Under the pieces are notes generated by a model. It saw only the letters and a program-made list of their open reading frames with translations, had not been told where the DNA came from and searched no databases. The position numbers were made by a program, and so were the translations under genes. A DNA stretch of 64,000 nt from Tritrichomonas foetus (taxonomy: Eukaryota > Parabasalia > Tritrichomonadida > Tritrichomonadidae): NCBI GenBank assembly GCA_001839685.1, contig MLAK01001215.1:68676-132675 (forward strand), written 5' to 3'. This document shows positions 1 through 9,890 of the stretch, piece by piece (the first letter of the stretch is position 1; every line of letters starts with the position of its first letter).

Positions 1-219
1 ATATCCGAATACAAAAGGCAACATCAAAAGAATCAAGAACTGAAAGCAATCATCGAAAGGCAGGAGAAAGAAAAACTACTTTTAACTCAACCTCAGTTTT
101 TCGAAACAGAAATGAGCAAACTTGCTCTCACAATTAAAGTCTATCAGCAAACTCTTGAGGAGCTTGAGCAGTTGTCAACCAAAACGCTTGAACAGCTACA
201 AAATTCAGTGAACAGTTAA
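1..219 (+). CDS. Coiled-coil protein, C-terminal fragment (5' end outside window)
   Basis: The frame is open from base 1 and ends at TAA 217-219, giving the last 72 residues of a larger protein. The fragment is rich in K, E and Q with heptad-like spacing of L and I, so it is predicted coiled coil. It ends with leucine- and glutamate-rich helices. A TAAA overlaps the stop, as is common for trichomonad polyadenylation signals. No catalytic motif is visible in this portion and the family is not recognised. Coding is supported by higher GC than the flank and by codons that stay in one frame up to the stop. Confidence 0.72.
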   Translation: MSEYKRQHQKNQELKAIIERQEKEKLLLTQPQFFETEMSKLALTIKVYQQTLEELEQLSTKTLEQLQNSVNS

Positions 220-903
220 ACCTCTCTTCTTGATTTTCCTCACTGAGACGAATTCCAGATTGCCAAATCTGGCAAAAACGGTTTTAGAACCCTTATCCAA
301 TAGAAAGTAATTTAGGATTCATATTTGTTTTGTATTTAAAACACGATTTTTTTTAAAAAAATTAACATTTATTTTTTAATTTTGATTTTGAACATAAATA
401 AAAGAAAAAGAATTGAAAATATACTTTTATCATCATTTTTGTTGTATACCGCATTTCTCAAGTGTTTTTCAAAAATGTATGAAATGAATCATCATCAAAA
501 TATCTTCAAACATTTTCGATTAAATTCTAATGAAAGCAGCAACAAAAAATCTTTTCAAAATATAATTTTTACACCTCTGCATAGCATCCAAAAGTTAATA
601 CAGATATTCACATTCGCCTGGGTAATTATTTGGTTGAAATCTTTTTCATATTTGGTCGTAATGCAGAGGTATAATAATCATTCACGAGAGAATATAGCAT
701 AGCATAGAAAATTTTAAATAATATAAAAATGAAAATTAGGTTTAATAAATTACATTTCAAACAACTCATATATTTCAAGTGCATATATGGAACTTGGCTT
801 CTTTACAAGTTCTTAATTCGCTTTTTTTGGGATTAAATTGATTAATTTTTATTTTATAAAAAAGCAATCAATTTTGTACAAATAAACTTACGCAAACATG
901 TTA
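220..903. other. Convergent intergenic region with T-run/A-run inverted repeat
   Basis: This gap lies between two genes that converge. It holds T8 directly followed by A7 (347-361). A 106-codon frame at 382-702 begins with TTG, has AT-rich composition and no family features, so I do not call it a gene. Nothing else is supported. Confidence 0.6.
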
Positions 904-1212
904 CTAAGAGTGAGAAAGTAGTGTGACTTCTCTTTCCAAAGTCTTCACGCGAGTTCCAAGTTTTTCAGATTCGTTGATATAAAATGCTTTCAAATTTTCC
1001 AAGTAAACTTTAATCGAATCAAATGTAGTTCGAATAACCTGTGGTGAAACATTTTGTTCGTCATGATTTTCCGTATTTTGGTTTAGATTATTATCGTGCG
1101 ATTCTTTTTGATGTTTGGCAGGATTTTGGGCAAAGGAAACTTTTGGCTTTTTTGCTGGCCTTTTTTGTGGGACAACACTGGATCCTCTTTTACTTCGATT
1201 GATACTTTTCAT
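904..1212 (-). CDS. Small basic protein with C-terminal helix, unknown
   Basis: This is a 102-residue protein starting at ATG 1210-1212. The first 35 residues are strongly basic (KRGS, KRPAKKPK), like a nuclear-localisation or nucleic-acid-binding tail. A Q/N/H-rich linker follows. The last 40 residues form a probable amphipathic helix or short coiled coil. No family is recognised. A Myb-type AAACGATTAAC (1254-1264) lies about 45 bases upstream, which supports a real transcription unit. Composition is closer to coding than the flanks, but the short length keeps confidence moderate. Confidence 0.6.
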   Translation of the reverse strand: MKSINRSKRGSSVVPQKRPAKKPKVSFAQNPAKHQKESHDNNLNQNTENHDEQNVSPQVIRTTFDSIKVYLENLKAFYINESEKLGTRVKTLEREVTLLSHS

Positions 1213-1473
1213 TAATAATTTTATTAAACGTCTCCACTTAAGAAAAAGTTCATAAACGATTAACTTTCATTCAAATAAAGATTTTGAAGAATTCGCAATA
1301 AAAATGGCGCATATCTTTGCCAAACTCGCAATTTTCTCGGGAAATCACATTGCTTTATGATCATAAAACATGCCGGACTCATATAACAAATAAAAATTAT
1401 GAGAATTCAATAATATAAAAAATAAGATAAAAAAAGTAGTATAGCGAATATAATTAGTTTATATGACAAGTTT

Positions 1474-3504
1474 TTAAAGAACACCAGCACGACTTTGTTG
1501 GAACATATCAAAAGAATCTGAATCAGATGAATAACGTTTTGATGACATTGTGCTTGACGATGAAGAGGAAGAAGAAATAATATAATTTTGTGACCAAATC
1601 ATATTTTTCCGAGGTGCTTTATTTCTTTGGTTTACAGGTTCATCATCATACATTGCAGAAATCATTCCCTTTCGCCTGCAGCAAAGCAATGACGAAAATC
1701 CAATCAATGAAACAAGATAGAAATGTGCAAAAACAGCTAAGTATGCAAAAGTTCCACCTGTTTCTTTGCAAAAGATCTGTTTGCTACTACGAAGAGGGCA
1801 AGTGAATTTTGAAGTTCCTAAAGTTTCTTCATTATCAAAAATTTGTTTATAAGCCAAATTTGAAAATGAATTCACAAATTGATTTTTGGATGCTTCTCCA
1901 TTATAATTAGTGAATGAATTTGCAGCAGTTTGAACTAATGGTAAATCATAGTTCATTAAAAAGTAGAAAATATTAGCTGTATTTATAACTTGTGTTAAAT
2001 TATCAAGAATATTTGATCCACAATTCATTGTAATCATTTGGCGCCTCATTGTTAAAGCAGTTTCAATCACTTGAAGCAAGTCTGTATTTATTATAAAGGA
2101 TTTATTCAACTCTATTTTCAAATTATCAGCAGATGTTTTCAATCCGAAAAAGTTTGCTGGTTTTGCTGGTGCTGAAACAGCATTGAAATTAACTTCACGT
2201 GAAAAATTAGCAAAATATTCAAAACTAAGAAGATCATATAAAGTTGCATCATCTAAATCAAACAGGGCAACTTGTAAAGGTGGCATACTTGTGGATTTAA
2301 AGGCTTCTTTACCTGAATAATAATTCGCAGCAAATGTAGATGAATCATCACAGACTTCTGAGATTGAACATGCCATTGAAGTAGTTACAATACCAATGAC
2401 ACCAATAATAATTGCAGCAATGAGAGAGAAAGGCATATTTGCGATCACACAGCAACGTGAATAATCGTTTCTCATACAAACCGCAACAGTTTGAAGAATA
2501 TAATAGATAACAAGAAGACAAAATACAATGTATAAGCAAATTTCCATCGCTTTATAATAAGAGTTATCCGTATTAAAAGATGGAATTGCTTTTTCTAATT
2601 CAACATCACGATATTCATCCAATATTGTGGGGACATTAACCCATGGATCATTTGAAAGAAGATTTATATAATCAACTAAGATATTCCTTGCATTTCGTGC
2701 AAATGTTAAAATATTGCCACCATTCTCTAAATCAATCTTTTTGATTGTTTCACTCACATTTTGTAATGAGTTTTGAAGGCTGGGTAAACTATCAGCATTT
2801 AAAGATGAAATATTAGAATATGTGCACTTTTGAATACTAATTTGGTCATTAATGTATTGAATTGTATCATTCAGGAAATTATTGTAATTTGTCATACTTG
2901 ACAAAAGTGAGTCAATTTTCCATCCATTTTCATTTACAAAAACTGAAGGTGCACCAAAGGATCCATCAGCTTCAGAAAAAGTGGAAGTTGATAAATTAAA
3001 ATAATTTTCTGTTAAATTCATAAAAGAGCTCTTAAGATCGACTGTCGCGCTGTCAATGATTTCGGTAATTTTCGGATAGTCGTCAATAAATTTGGGTGTT
3101 TCGATTATTGCAAGAATATAGTATGCAATGCTGACGCCAAAGAATAACGAAAAAATAACCCACCAGAAAGTGATGCAGAATCCTGGGCGTGTCGACCGAA
3201 TAGGCAAACAGCAAATGCAGATGAAAATTGTGAAAACGAGCGTTAAAATGAAGGCAGCAAGGGAAAGAATAAAAACTACAATTTGTGGGAAAAATTGGCC
3301 CATTGTAAAATTAAGTGCTTGTTGCTTTAATTCGGTAAAATTGGATGTTTGAGGGATGGATTGAATTGTATCTTTTCCAAAAAGGCGAAGTGGAGTACTT
3401 CCTTTCATTTTGCGAATAAGCTCAATAAGTGCGCGTACTGCGGTCGGAAGATTATGATCTTCACATGCACAGGAGATAAACTGTGCAAGAAAGAAAATCA
3501 GCAT
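1474..3504 (-). CDS. Prominin/tweety-like five-pass membrane glycoprotein
   Basis: This 676-residue protein has an N-terminal signal-like hydrophobic stretch (1-14) and five further hydrophobic spans at about 72-99, 109-134, 318-343, 353-380 and 586-609. A cysteine-rich turn lies between spans 1 and 2 (ICICCLPIR). Two large loops of about 180 and 205 residues carry many N-X-S/T sites. The basic, serine-rich cytoplasmic tail includes a run of eight serines. Short N-terminal ectodomain, five spans, two large outer loops and a Cys-rich first inner loop is the prominin layout, and tweety channels are similar. Known prominins mark curved plasma-membrane protrusions and bind sterol. The assignment rests on topology, not on a sequence match, and a lineage-specific membrane protein is the alternative. 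Confidence 0.62.
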   Translation of the reverse strand: MLIFFLAQFISCACEDHNLPTAVRALIELIRKMKGSTPLRLFGKDTIQSIPQTSNFTELKQQALNFTMGQFFPQIVVFILSLAAFILTLVFTIFICICCLPIRSTRPGFCITFWWVIFSLFFGVSIAYYILAIIETPKFIDDYPKITEIIDSATVDLKSSFMNLTENYFNLSTSTFSEADGSFGAPSVFVNENGWKIDSLLSSMTNYNNFLNDTIQYINDQISIQKCTYSNISSLNADSLPSLQNSLQNVSETIKKIDLENGGNILTFARNARNILVDYINLLSNDPWVNVPTILDEYRDVELEKAIPSFNTDNSYYKAMEICLYIVFCLLVIYYILQTVAVCMRNDYSRCCVIANMPFSLIAAIIIGVIGIVTTSMACSISEVCDDSSTFAANYYSGKEAFKSTSMPPLQVALFDLDDATLYDLLSFEYFANFSREVNFNAVSAPAKPANFFGLKTSADNLKIELNKSFIINTDLLQVIETALTMRRQMITMNCGSNILDNLTQVINTANIFYFLMNYDLPLVQTAANSFTNYNGEASKNQFVNSFSNLAYKQIFDNEETLGTSKFTCPLRSSKQIFCKETGGTFAYLAVFAHFYLVSLIGFSSLLCCRRKGMISAMYDDEPVNQRNKAPRKNMIWSQNYIISSSSSSSSTMSSKRYSSDSDSFDMFQQSRAGVL

Positions 3505-3911
3505 TTGTAATTTGAGTCATCTGACCAGATATGACTTTAAAAATTAGGAAAATAAAAACGTCTGCTATTTCATTCTCACAAATTAATTCTTAACGTTACT
3601 AAAAAATCCAATAAAGTGAATTGAATCATTTCAACGAAATATCGCGGTGACAAATTTTCACCGGGGAACCAACCAATAGAAAATTGATAAGACAAATATA
3701 ATAATTATATTAATCTTTTTTAAGATCTCAGTTATGATTCATAACTCATGAATTATCCAATTCATTTTAATTTGATAAAGTTTTATAAGTCATTTAATAT
3801 AAAGAGCAATTCTCATTTTTTGATTAGTGATTGAATTTTGGTAAAATTTGATCAATATAAAATTTTTAGAATAATATTTTACAAACAAACCATATTGTTT
3901 AATTGAGTAAA
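3505..3911. other. Intergenic, nothing recognised
   Basis: This 407-base gap between two minus-strand genes is AT-rich. On the minus strand, CAGACGTTTTTATT lies about 50 bases before the prominin-like start, and TTAACGTTA occurs at 3589-3597. No gene or RNA is seen. Confidence 0.5.
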
Positions 3912-5300
3912 TTAGACCTGTGGTAGATCAAAAAGAGATGTTGGCTTTAGTGAGCTATCATTGTTATCATCATCTGAATCTTCGACTTTTACATCTGAAG
4001 AATCATCATCGCCATCATCATTAAATCCAGCATAAGAAAATCCTTGAAATTGAGCATTAGTTATTGAATCGATTGGAGTAGTTAAAGAATCAAGTGGATT
4101 ATCAACAGGAGGCTCGTCGTCATATTTAGTTTGTTGTACAGAACCTGGAGCAACAGGAACAAATTCAGGTTGAATTTTTTTCATGTAAACATCTTCGAAA
4201 TTTAAGCCATCGAAAAATGGATGATTAAAAACATCTTTGAAACTTCCTCTTTGTTCAGGGTTTTTCTTTAGAAGCATAGTAATAAATTGCTTAATTTTAG
4301 GATCAACATTTGGTGGAAACTTCGGTTCATCATTTTTAATTGATTCGAAAAGTAATACTTTATTTGGATTCGAAAAAGGTAAATTTCCGAAAATAAGTTC
4401 ATAGGTTAAAACGCCTAGGGCCCACCAATCAATTTCAATTCCATAAGATTTCTTATTTAATATTTCAGGTGCAATATATTCTGAAGTACCATAAAAAGTT
4501 GATGCAGAGTCTTGAACATTTAAAATTTTGGCTAAACCAAAATCAGTTAATTTAGCATAACCTTGCGAATCAAGCAAAACATTTTCTGGTTTGAGATCAC
4601 GATAAATGATGTTATTATTATGTAAATAATTTAGTGCCATTGCTAATTCAGCAATGTACATCTTTACTTCCTTTTCAGGAATTTTTCCTCGTTGTTGAAT
4701 TTGATAAAAAAGTTCACCACCTGATGCATATTCCAACACAAAATACACTTTAGTATCACTTAGAAAAGCATAGAGTAGGTTGGCAATGAATGGATGATGT
4801 GTTTTAACAAGTATATTTCTTTCCATAAAAAGTGAATGAACTTGGCTTGATCTGATGAGCCTACTTTTATGAATTTCTTTAATTGCATAAAACTCACCAG
4901 TATCTTTTTTCTTTGCAAGTAAAACTTTCCCGTAAAAGCCTCGTGCAATAATTGAAAGAACTTCAAAGTCATTAATTGTCATATTTGGTGTCATTAGCGT
5001 AATTTTTCTGATTTGTTGGGCCCAGTTTAAAATTGGCTCACCTTCGTCGGCAGAAAACGTGATGGGCTTATTTCCGGATGAGCGAATAATCAAAGTAAGT
5101 GTTGAACCTTCATTAACCAGCTGCGTTTGAAGATCAGGCGTGATTTTTATTCGATGAACTAAATCTTTTTTCTCCTTTTTGTAAATGATGATTTCTTTAT
5201 TTGTCAATACGCAAAAACGTCGATGCCAGAATCCGAACTTAGATGCTTTCTTTTTTAGCCACTGGGCGAGAATTTGATTATCGATTTGATTTTGATCCAT
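3912..5300 (-). CDS. PH-domain AGC serine/threonine kinase (Akt/PKB-like)
   Basis: This is a 462-residue protein. Residues 8-100 fit a pleckstrin-homology domain (WLKKKA...WHRRFCVL at the start, W93 in the last helix). The kinase domain spans about 111-364. It has a glycine loop ARGFYGKV, Lys141 in YAIK, catalytic YRDLKPEN with Asp235, DFG Asp253, the activation-loop sequence STFYGTSEYIAPE with candidate phospho-Thr268, and DWWALG. A hydrophobic motif FQGFSY (418-423, candidate phospho-Ser422) follows in the tail, then an acidic D/S-rich end. This order is that of Akt/PKB, which binds phosphoinositides and is activated at the membrane by PDK1. The glycine loop lacks its first glycine (A119 in place of G). 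Kinase identity is certain; the Akt subfamily is likely. Confidence 0.93.
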   Translation of the reverse strand: MDQNQIDNQILAQWLKKKASKFGFWHRRFCVLTNKEIIIYKKEKKDLVHRIKITPDLQTQLVNEGSTLTLIIRSSGNKPITFSADEGEPILNWAQQIRKITLMTPNMTINDFEVLSIIARGFYGKVLLAKKKDTGEFYAIKEIHKSRLIRSSQVHSLFMERNILVKTHHPFIANLLYAFLSDTKVYFVLEYASGGELFYQIQQRGKIPEKEVKMYIAELAMALNYLHNNNIIYRDLKPENVLLDSQGYAKLTDFGLAKILNVQDSASTFYGTSEYIAPEILNKKSYGIEIDWWALGVLTYELIFGNLPFSNPNKVLLFESIKNDEPKFPPNVDPKIKQFITMLLKKNPEQRGSFKDVFNHPFFDGLNFEDVYMKKIQPEFVPVAPGSVQQTKYDDEPPVDNPLDSLTTPIDSITNAQFQGFSYAGFNDDGDDDSSDVKVEDSDDDNNDSSLKPTSLFDLPQV

Positions 5301-5710
5301 TTTGGCAAACGATCAGAAATTTGTTTACGTATCGTTACTTATCGTATCGTATCGTTTTTCGGAGATTTTATGACTTTATCTCAATACAACTACGAAAAAA
5401 ATTAATCAATATGGCATAAATATAATCATAAAATGTAATTGAATGATATATATTTAAATATATATTTCTTTTTGATTCAAGAAGAAGAAAAAAAATTTAA
5501 TTCCATCAATTTACATTAATATATTAATTAATTGAAACCCCACAGAGATAAGTGGAATTAATATATACTTGTCCTCTTACATGACAATCGGATCTGAAAA
5601 ATATGTAGGATTGGATTCACTTTTTGTGAAGTTCATTGAAAAAATATTTCATTTCAAAAGTTAACAGAGCAAGTCAATTTCTTACATCAAATTAAGCCTG
5701 CTTGTCACAG
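5301..5710. promoter_or_regulatory. Divergent promoter region with TAACGATA and ATCGT tandem units
   Basis: The region separates the divergent AGC kinase (minus) and coiled-coil gene (plus). Just upstream of the kinase start, 5327-5356 holds TATCGTTA (5330-5337, the reverse complement of TAACGATA) followed by three tandem ATCGT units. TAACGATA is the Myb recognition element described for Trichomonas vaginalis promoters. The rest is AT-rich with no gene. Confidence 0.5.
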
Positions 5711-6343
5711 ATGGACGAACAGGCTGAGATCGCAAGCTTAGAAATGCAAAACACGAAATTAAAAGAAGAACACGAAAAATCGCTGAACAAACTCCAACAA
5801 CTTGATAAGCGCCAAAAAGTTCTTCAGGGCTTGCTGGATTCACTTCAAATCTCAAAAATGAAACTTACAAAACAACTCGACATAATTGTGCTCGAAAACA
5901 CCCAAATGAAATCCGACAATAAAATAAAATATTTTGAATCCCTCGAAAATATTCGGCATCAAATTTCACTTTTGCAGGAACCACTAAACAACGAAAAGTT
6001 GCAGTACGATTTGATACAAAAAAGGCGGAAAATAACAGAAGGTAAATGGGGCGATATGAAATCCGAATTAAGTTGCAACACAAACCAAACTCGATACGCA
6101 GTTTCGCTCACCAAAGCCAAAATTTCAGAGGTTCAAAACCGAATAACAGTTCTGAAAGACTTTTTATCGAAGACGAATCCTGCGTATTCGAATTTTGAAA
6201 ATATTTCTACAAATATAATAGATTATAATAATATTTGTACCAAACGAGATGAATACAAAAAGGAACTTGCTGAAGCTTGTCGGGATCTCCAAAAAAAGAA
6301 AGAAATCCTTCAATTTAAGTCTCAAAAAAATAATTTTGTTTGA
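5711..6343 (+). CDS. Coiled-coil protein, unknown
   Basis: The first ATG of the frame is at 5711; the frame extends nine bases upstream only through a TTG. The 210-residue product is almost entirely K/E/Q/L-rich helix with heptad spacing at about 1-125 and 130-205, separated by a short break near an NTNQTRYA segment. There is no signal peptide, membrane span or catalytic motif. A structural role (cytoskeletal, flagellar or kinetochore) is possible but not shown. The gene lies alone, head to head with the AGC kinase. Base composition is clearly richer in GC than the flanks, which supports coding. Confidence 0.72.
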   Translation: MDEQAEIASLEMQNTKLKEEHEKSLNKLQQLDKRQKVLQGLLDSLQISKMKLTKQLDIIVLENTQMKSDNKIKYFESLENIRHQISLLQEPLNNEKLQYDLIQKRRKITEGKWGDMKSELSCNTNQTRYAVSLTKAKISEVQNRITVLKDFLSKTNPAYSNFENISTNIIDYNNICTKRDEYKKELAEACRDLQKKKEILQFKSQKNNFV

Positions 6344-6916
6344 ATTATAATAAAGTGCAGATTATCCATAAATAGCTTTGAAATTTTCATCTTTTATTTT
6401 CATGAAAACATTCCAATGTTTTTCGAAATTTTGCAATAAGGTTGCCAAAAAAATATTGTGATAATATTTCAATGCGTTTACAATTCATTACAAAAAGTTT
6501 TATTATCATCAATACTTAAGGCAATTTTTTTCTTTAAAAAAGGCTAATAGATTGAATATGGGGTCTCTCAAACATTTTTTCTATGAGTTTTCAGAATTTC
6601 CCGAAATATTCCGTTGATTGAATAGCGATTTTTTGAGCACCAGAAACGAAAACGTGAATCCTTCAAAACTTTCTTCATTTAGAATTTAATTTGTCACCGA
6701 CAGCGAAAGTTTTCTTATGTTATTTTCAGATGTACATATTGTGCTAAATAAACTCAGATATTCTTGAAACTACAGTGTTTTCTAAATATTTTTAGCTGAC
6801 CAATTAGTGATTCAAATAATTGAAGTAAAACCGATCACACTTTAATTGCCATTTTTTTTATCTGCCCAAAAATAAATTGAAAAATTTATCAAGGCAAATT
6901 TCATTTTTTTTTTTAT
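6344..6916. other. Intergenic, nothing recognised
   Basis: This 573-base AT-rich gap lies between two plus-strand genes. A pyrimidine tract (T11) immediately precedes the ATG of the VWA gene. No RNA gene or repeat is seen. Confidence 0.45.
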
Positions 6917-9559
6917 ATGCTTGCTGCTGTTTGTGATAAATCTGGTAAACTAGCAAAACTTAGTACTGTAATCATTGAAGGTTTTTGCCATCATTCTTTC
7001 TGTAGTCTTACCTCCCGTCAAAAGTTTCGGATAACTGAAAACAGCCAAGACCTCAGTGTTTTGCTTCATGCTGGATGTGACTACATTGTTTATGATATCA
7101 AAATATTTAAAGGAGATAAAGAACTGGTTTTTAATTTGATTGATTTAGATGAATCAGAAACTGACAACGATCAACTTGTTGTTGATGATAGTGATTCCAC
7201 AGACACTATAAAACTTGATATTGGAAAAGCAAAAGAAGGAACAATCATTGAAGTCAAATATTCTTGTTCATTTAAAGCAATTTTATCAGAACCTAGCAAA
7301 ATTAGATATTTATTCCCATACACAGGAAAGAATTCAAATTGTCTTCTAAAATTATCATTGACTTATAGTGATTTTGAAGATCCAATTGAAGTTTCATCAA
7401 ATTTGACAACTGTCAAAAAATCAGGTGATCAAATTACATGCGAAGATTTTTTAAAAACACAACTTTATATTGATTTCACTTTTACATCTGTATATGAATC
7501 CCGCGTAATTCTTTCATCAAACTCAAATAAGAATTATTTAGGCTTTTCCATGAATCCTCAAATTAATGATGAAGTTTTATCTGAAGTTTATTTAGTAGTT
7601 GATTGTTCTGGATCAATGGCGGGTACCACGATTGAAGTTGCCAAACAAGCTTTATTTTCATTCATTGATCAAATCCCGGGCACTTCTTATTTCAACATAA
7701 TTCGGTTCGGCAGTCAATTTGAGACAATGTTTGAAAAGAGTGTTCCTGCAACAGAAGAAAACTTTAATTATGCTAGAGAAAAAAGCAGTGTAATGAAAGC
7801 TAATCTTGGTGGTACTGATATTCTTAGTCCACTTCATCATATTTTCCATATCCCAAAAATGCCAGGCTATGTTCGACAAGTATTTTTGTTAACAGATGGA
7901 AATGTTCAAGAATCATCTGAAGTTATTGCAAAAGCTACACAACATCGAAATAATCATCGTCTCTTCAGTATTGGAATTGGAAATGGTGTTTCGAAAGATT
8001 TCATAATTGAAGTAGCTAAATGCAGCAATGGAAGATCTGCATTTGTACACCATGTTTCTGAAGAATTGCCAAATATTATTAATGATCAAATAAAATCAGC
8101 TATGAAGCCAGCTGTTATTGATACACAACTTCATATTGAAGGATGCGAATCCTTTGAAATAGCACCATATCCAATTCCAACTCTTTTCAAAGAAAGTTTA
8201 TCATCATTTTATTGTAAATGTGATGAAATTGACGAAGATAATGTTGACGTTTTACTTACTGGTTCAAAAGGATTTCAAGATAGCTATGAACCTATCAAAG
8301 TTGATGGAATTAGACTTGATAAATTCTTCGCATTCTTCAATATTCGAGATATGGAAGAAAAAATCCAGATTGCCAATTTAGATGACGTTCAAGAGTTGAA
8401 GAACAAAACTATTCAAATTAGTCATGATCATGGCATTGTTTCTCAATTTACTGTTTTCTCAAGAACAAAGAATTCTCAAGGTACATTTAGAAGAGAATCT
8501 TCAACAAACACACCTGATAAACAAAGATGTGATGCTTCTGCACGTAGAAATGTTTCGATGAGACAATATTCAAAAATGAACAGCCTTCAAATGAAAAACT
8601 CTGGTATTGTACCAGAAATAACACAAAATAATGAATGGGGGCAATCAAACAATAATCCTAGAAATAATGCTCGAAATAATTCTAGAATCAATCAATTCAA
8701 TTCACCCCAAAAGGATCAAAATCACAGCAATCGTCATCAACAATCTTCATGTAACAAAATTTCTTTCTTTAATCGATGTAAAAACTTCAATAGCACGTAC
8801 ATCCCTCATATGGACATTAATCAAGAACCATCTTTAGATCGAAGTACTCAACAACAAAAATTCAGAACAGATTCATCTGTTTGCATTTTCCCTATAAATG
8901 ATGGAATCACTAAAGAAAAAATCGAAGAAATTATAGCTTCTACAAAATGCATTTATCCACATTGGATAATAAAATATTGTGTTGATCAATCCAAAGAAGA
9001 AAAAACTCAATCCATGTATTTAATTGCAGCAGAATGTAATTCAACTTTGATTGATGCGTTTAACTCTCCTGAAATATGTAAACAATGCATTAAATCTTCT
9101 GTTCAACCAATGGAAATTAATGGCAATAAACCGACACTCTATTTAGGAACAACACTTTCAGATGAAGCAATTCGAGAATTAGTTTCCCAATTAGATTCCA
9201 AAGCTGTAATTAAAAAACATAGTTTTGTGTATGAAATTTCACTTAAACCACATGCTTTTAATTTCCTTCGCCATTTCATCGCAAATTTAATGCCATATAT
9301 AATATTATGCTATTCTCCCACATTTATACCAATTCTTAAAATCTCCAATTTACCTGATGATTTGCCAAGCGAGTTTATGGAATATGCCATTCACCAAGTT
9401 CGACCATCAATGAAAATTCTTGGAGTTGAAATGAAAGAAAATTATTGTTATATTTTACTTGATCATGCAAAACCAAGTGATATGCACCAAATTATCGAAA
9501 AACTCCGTACTGGAAAAATATCTGGAAATTTTATGCATGTTGAGCAGTGCTACACATAA
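6917..9559 (+). CDS. VIT/von Willebrand factor A domain protein
   Basis: This is an 880-residue protein. Residues about 20-205 form a beta-rich region in the position of a VIT domain. A VWA domain follows at about 222-395 with a complete metal-ion site: D229-C-S231-G-S233, T300 in GGTD and D327 in LTDG. A beta-rich region and an Asn/Ser/Gln-rich linker (about 520-640) separate this from a conserved-looking helical C-terminal region (about 655-880). There is no signal peptide or membrane span, so the protein is probably intracellular, unlike secreted inter-alpha-trypsin inhibitors. Similar VIT-VWA proteins are frequent in amoebae and other protists. The function is unknown; metal-dependent protein binding is expected. 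The start is the first ATG, directly after a T tract. Confidence 0.88.
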   Translation: MLAAVCDKSGKLAKLSTVIIEGFCHHSFCSLTSRQKFRITENSQDLSVLLHAGCDYIVYDIKIFKGDKELVFNLIDLDESETDNDQLVVDDSDSTDTIKLDIGKAKEGTIIEVKYSCSFKAILSEPSKIRYLFPYTGKNSNCLLKLSLTYSDFEDPIEVSSNLTTVKKSGDQITCEDFLKTQLYIDFTFTSVYESRVILSSNSNKNYLGFSMNPQINDEVLSEVYLVVDCSGSMAGTTIEVAKQALFSFIDQIPGTSYFNIIRFGSQFETMFEKSVPATEENFNYAREKSSVMKANLGGTDILSPLHHIFHIPKMPGYVRQVFLLTDGNVQESSEVIAKATQHRNNHRLFSIGIGNGVSKDFIIEVAKCSNGRSAFVHHVSEELPNIINDQIKSAMKPAVIDTQLHIEGCESFEIAPYPIPTLFKESLSSFYCKCDEIDEDNVDVLLTGSKGFQDSYEPIKVDGIRLDKFFAFFNIRDMEEKIQIANLDDVQELKNKTIQISHDHGIVSQFTVFSRTKNSQGTFRRESSTNTPDKQRCDASARRNVSMRQYSKMNSLQMKNSGIVPEITQNNEWGQSNNNPRNNARNNSRINQFNSPQKDQNHSNRHQQSSCNKISFFNRCKNFNSTYIPHMDINQEPSLDRSTQQQKFRTDSSVCIFPINDGITKEKIEEIIASTKCIYPHWIIKYCVDQSKEEKTQSMYLIAAECNSTLIDAFNSPEICKQCIKSSVQPMEINGNKPTLYLGTTLSDEAIRELVSQLDSKAVIKKHSFVYEISLKPHAFNFLRHFIANLMPYIILCYSPTFIPILKISNLPDDLPSEFMEYAIHQVRPSMKILGVEMKENYCYILLDHAKPSDMHQIIEKLRTGKISGNFMHVEQCYT

Positions 9560-9890
9560 TTTATAAAATTAGTTTTCTCTCTATTTTTAATCTAGTAAAA
9601 TCAAAGTAGTTTTAATTTTCTCTCTATGTATCTATTCCACAATAAACGAATTTTTTTCAAATTGAACTTTTTAAATTATCTGTTGAATGGATGGAGAAAA
9701 ATATTAACTTTTTCAAAATATTGAATACTATCGCGTCCAATTCTGAAGTATTGAGAAGATAATTCAAATATTGGCGCTTTTTAAAACATAAAATGGCCAA
9801 AAAATTCAATAAATTCAGAATTTTGAATATCATTCATTGAAAAAGTATCTTTTATTCTCTCAAAAAGTAACATAAGATTTTTTTCGATTC
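9560..9890. other. Intergenic, nothing recognised
   Basis: This 331-base AT-rich spacer lies between two plus-strand genes. It contains a duplicated TTTCTCTCTAT string (9572-9582 and 9618-9628) just after the VWA stop. No gene is seen. Confidence 0.4.

Noticed and set aside
382..702. 106-codon plus-strand frame
   Set aside because: It starts with TTG, has AT-driven composition (F, I, N, K, Y) and no pattern of a folded protein.
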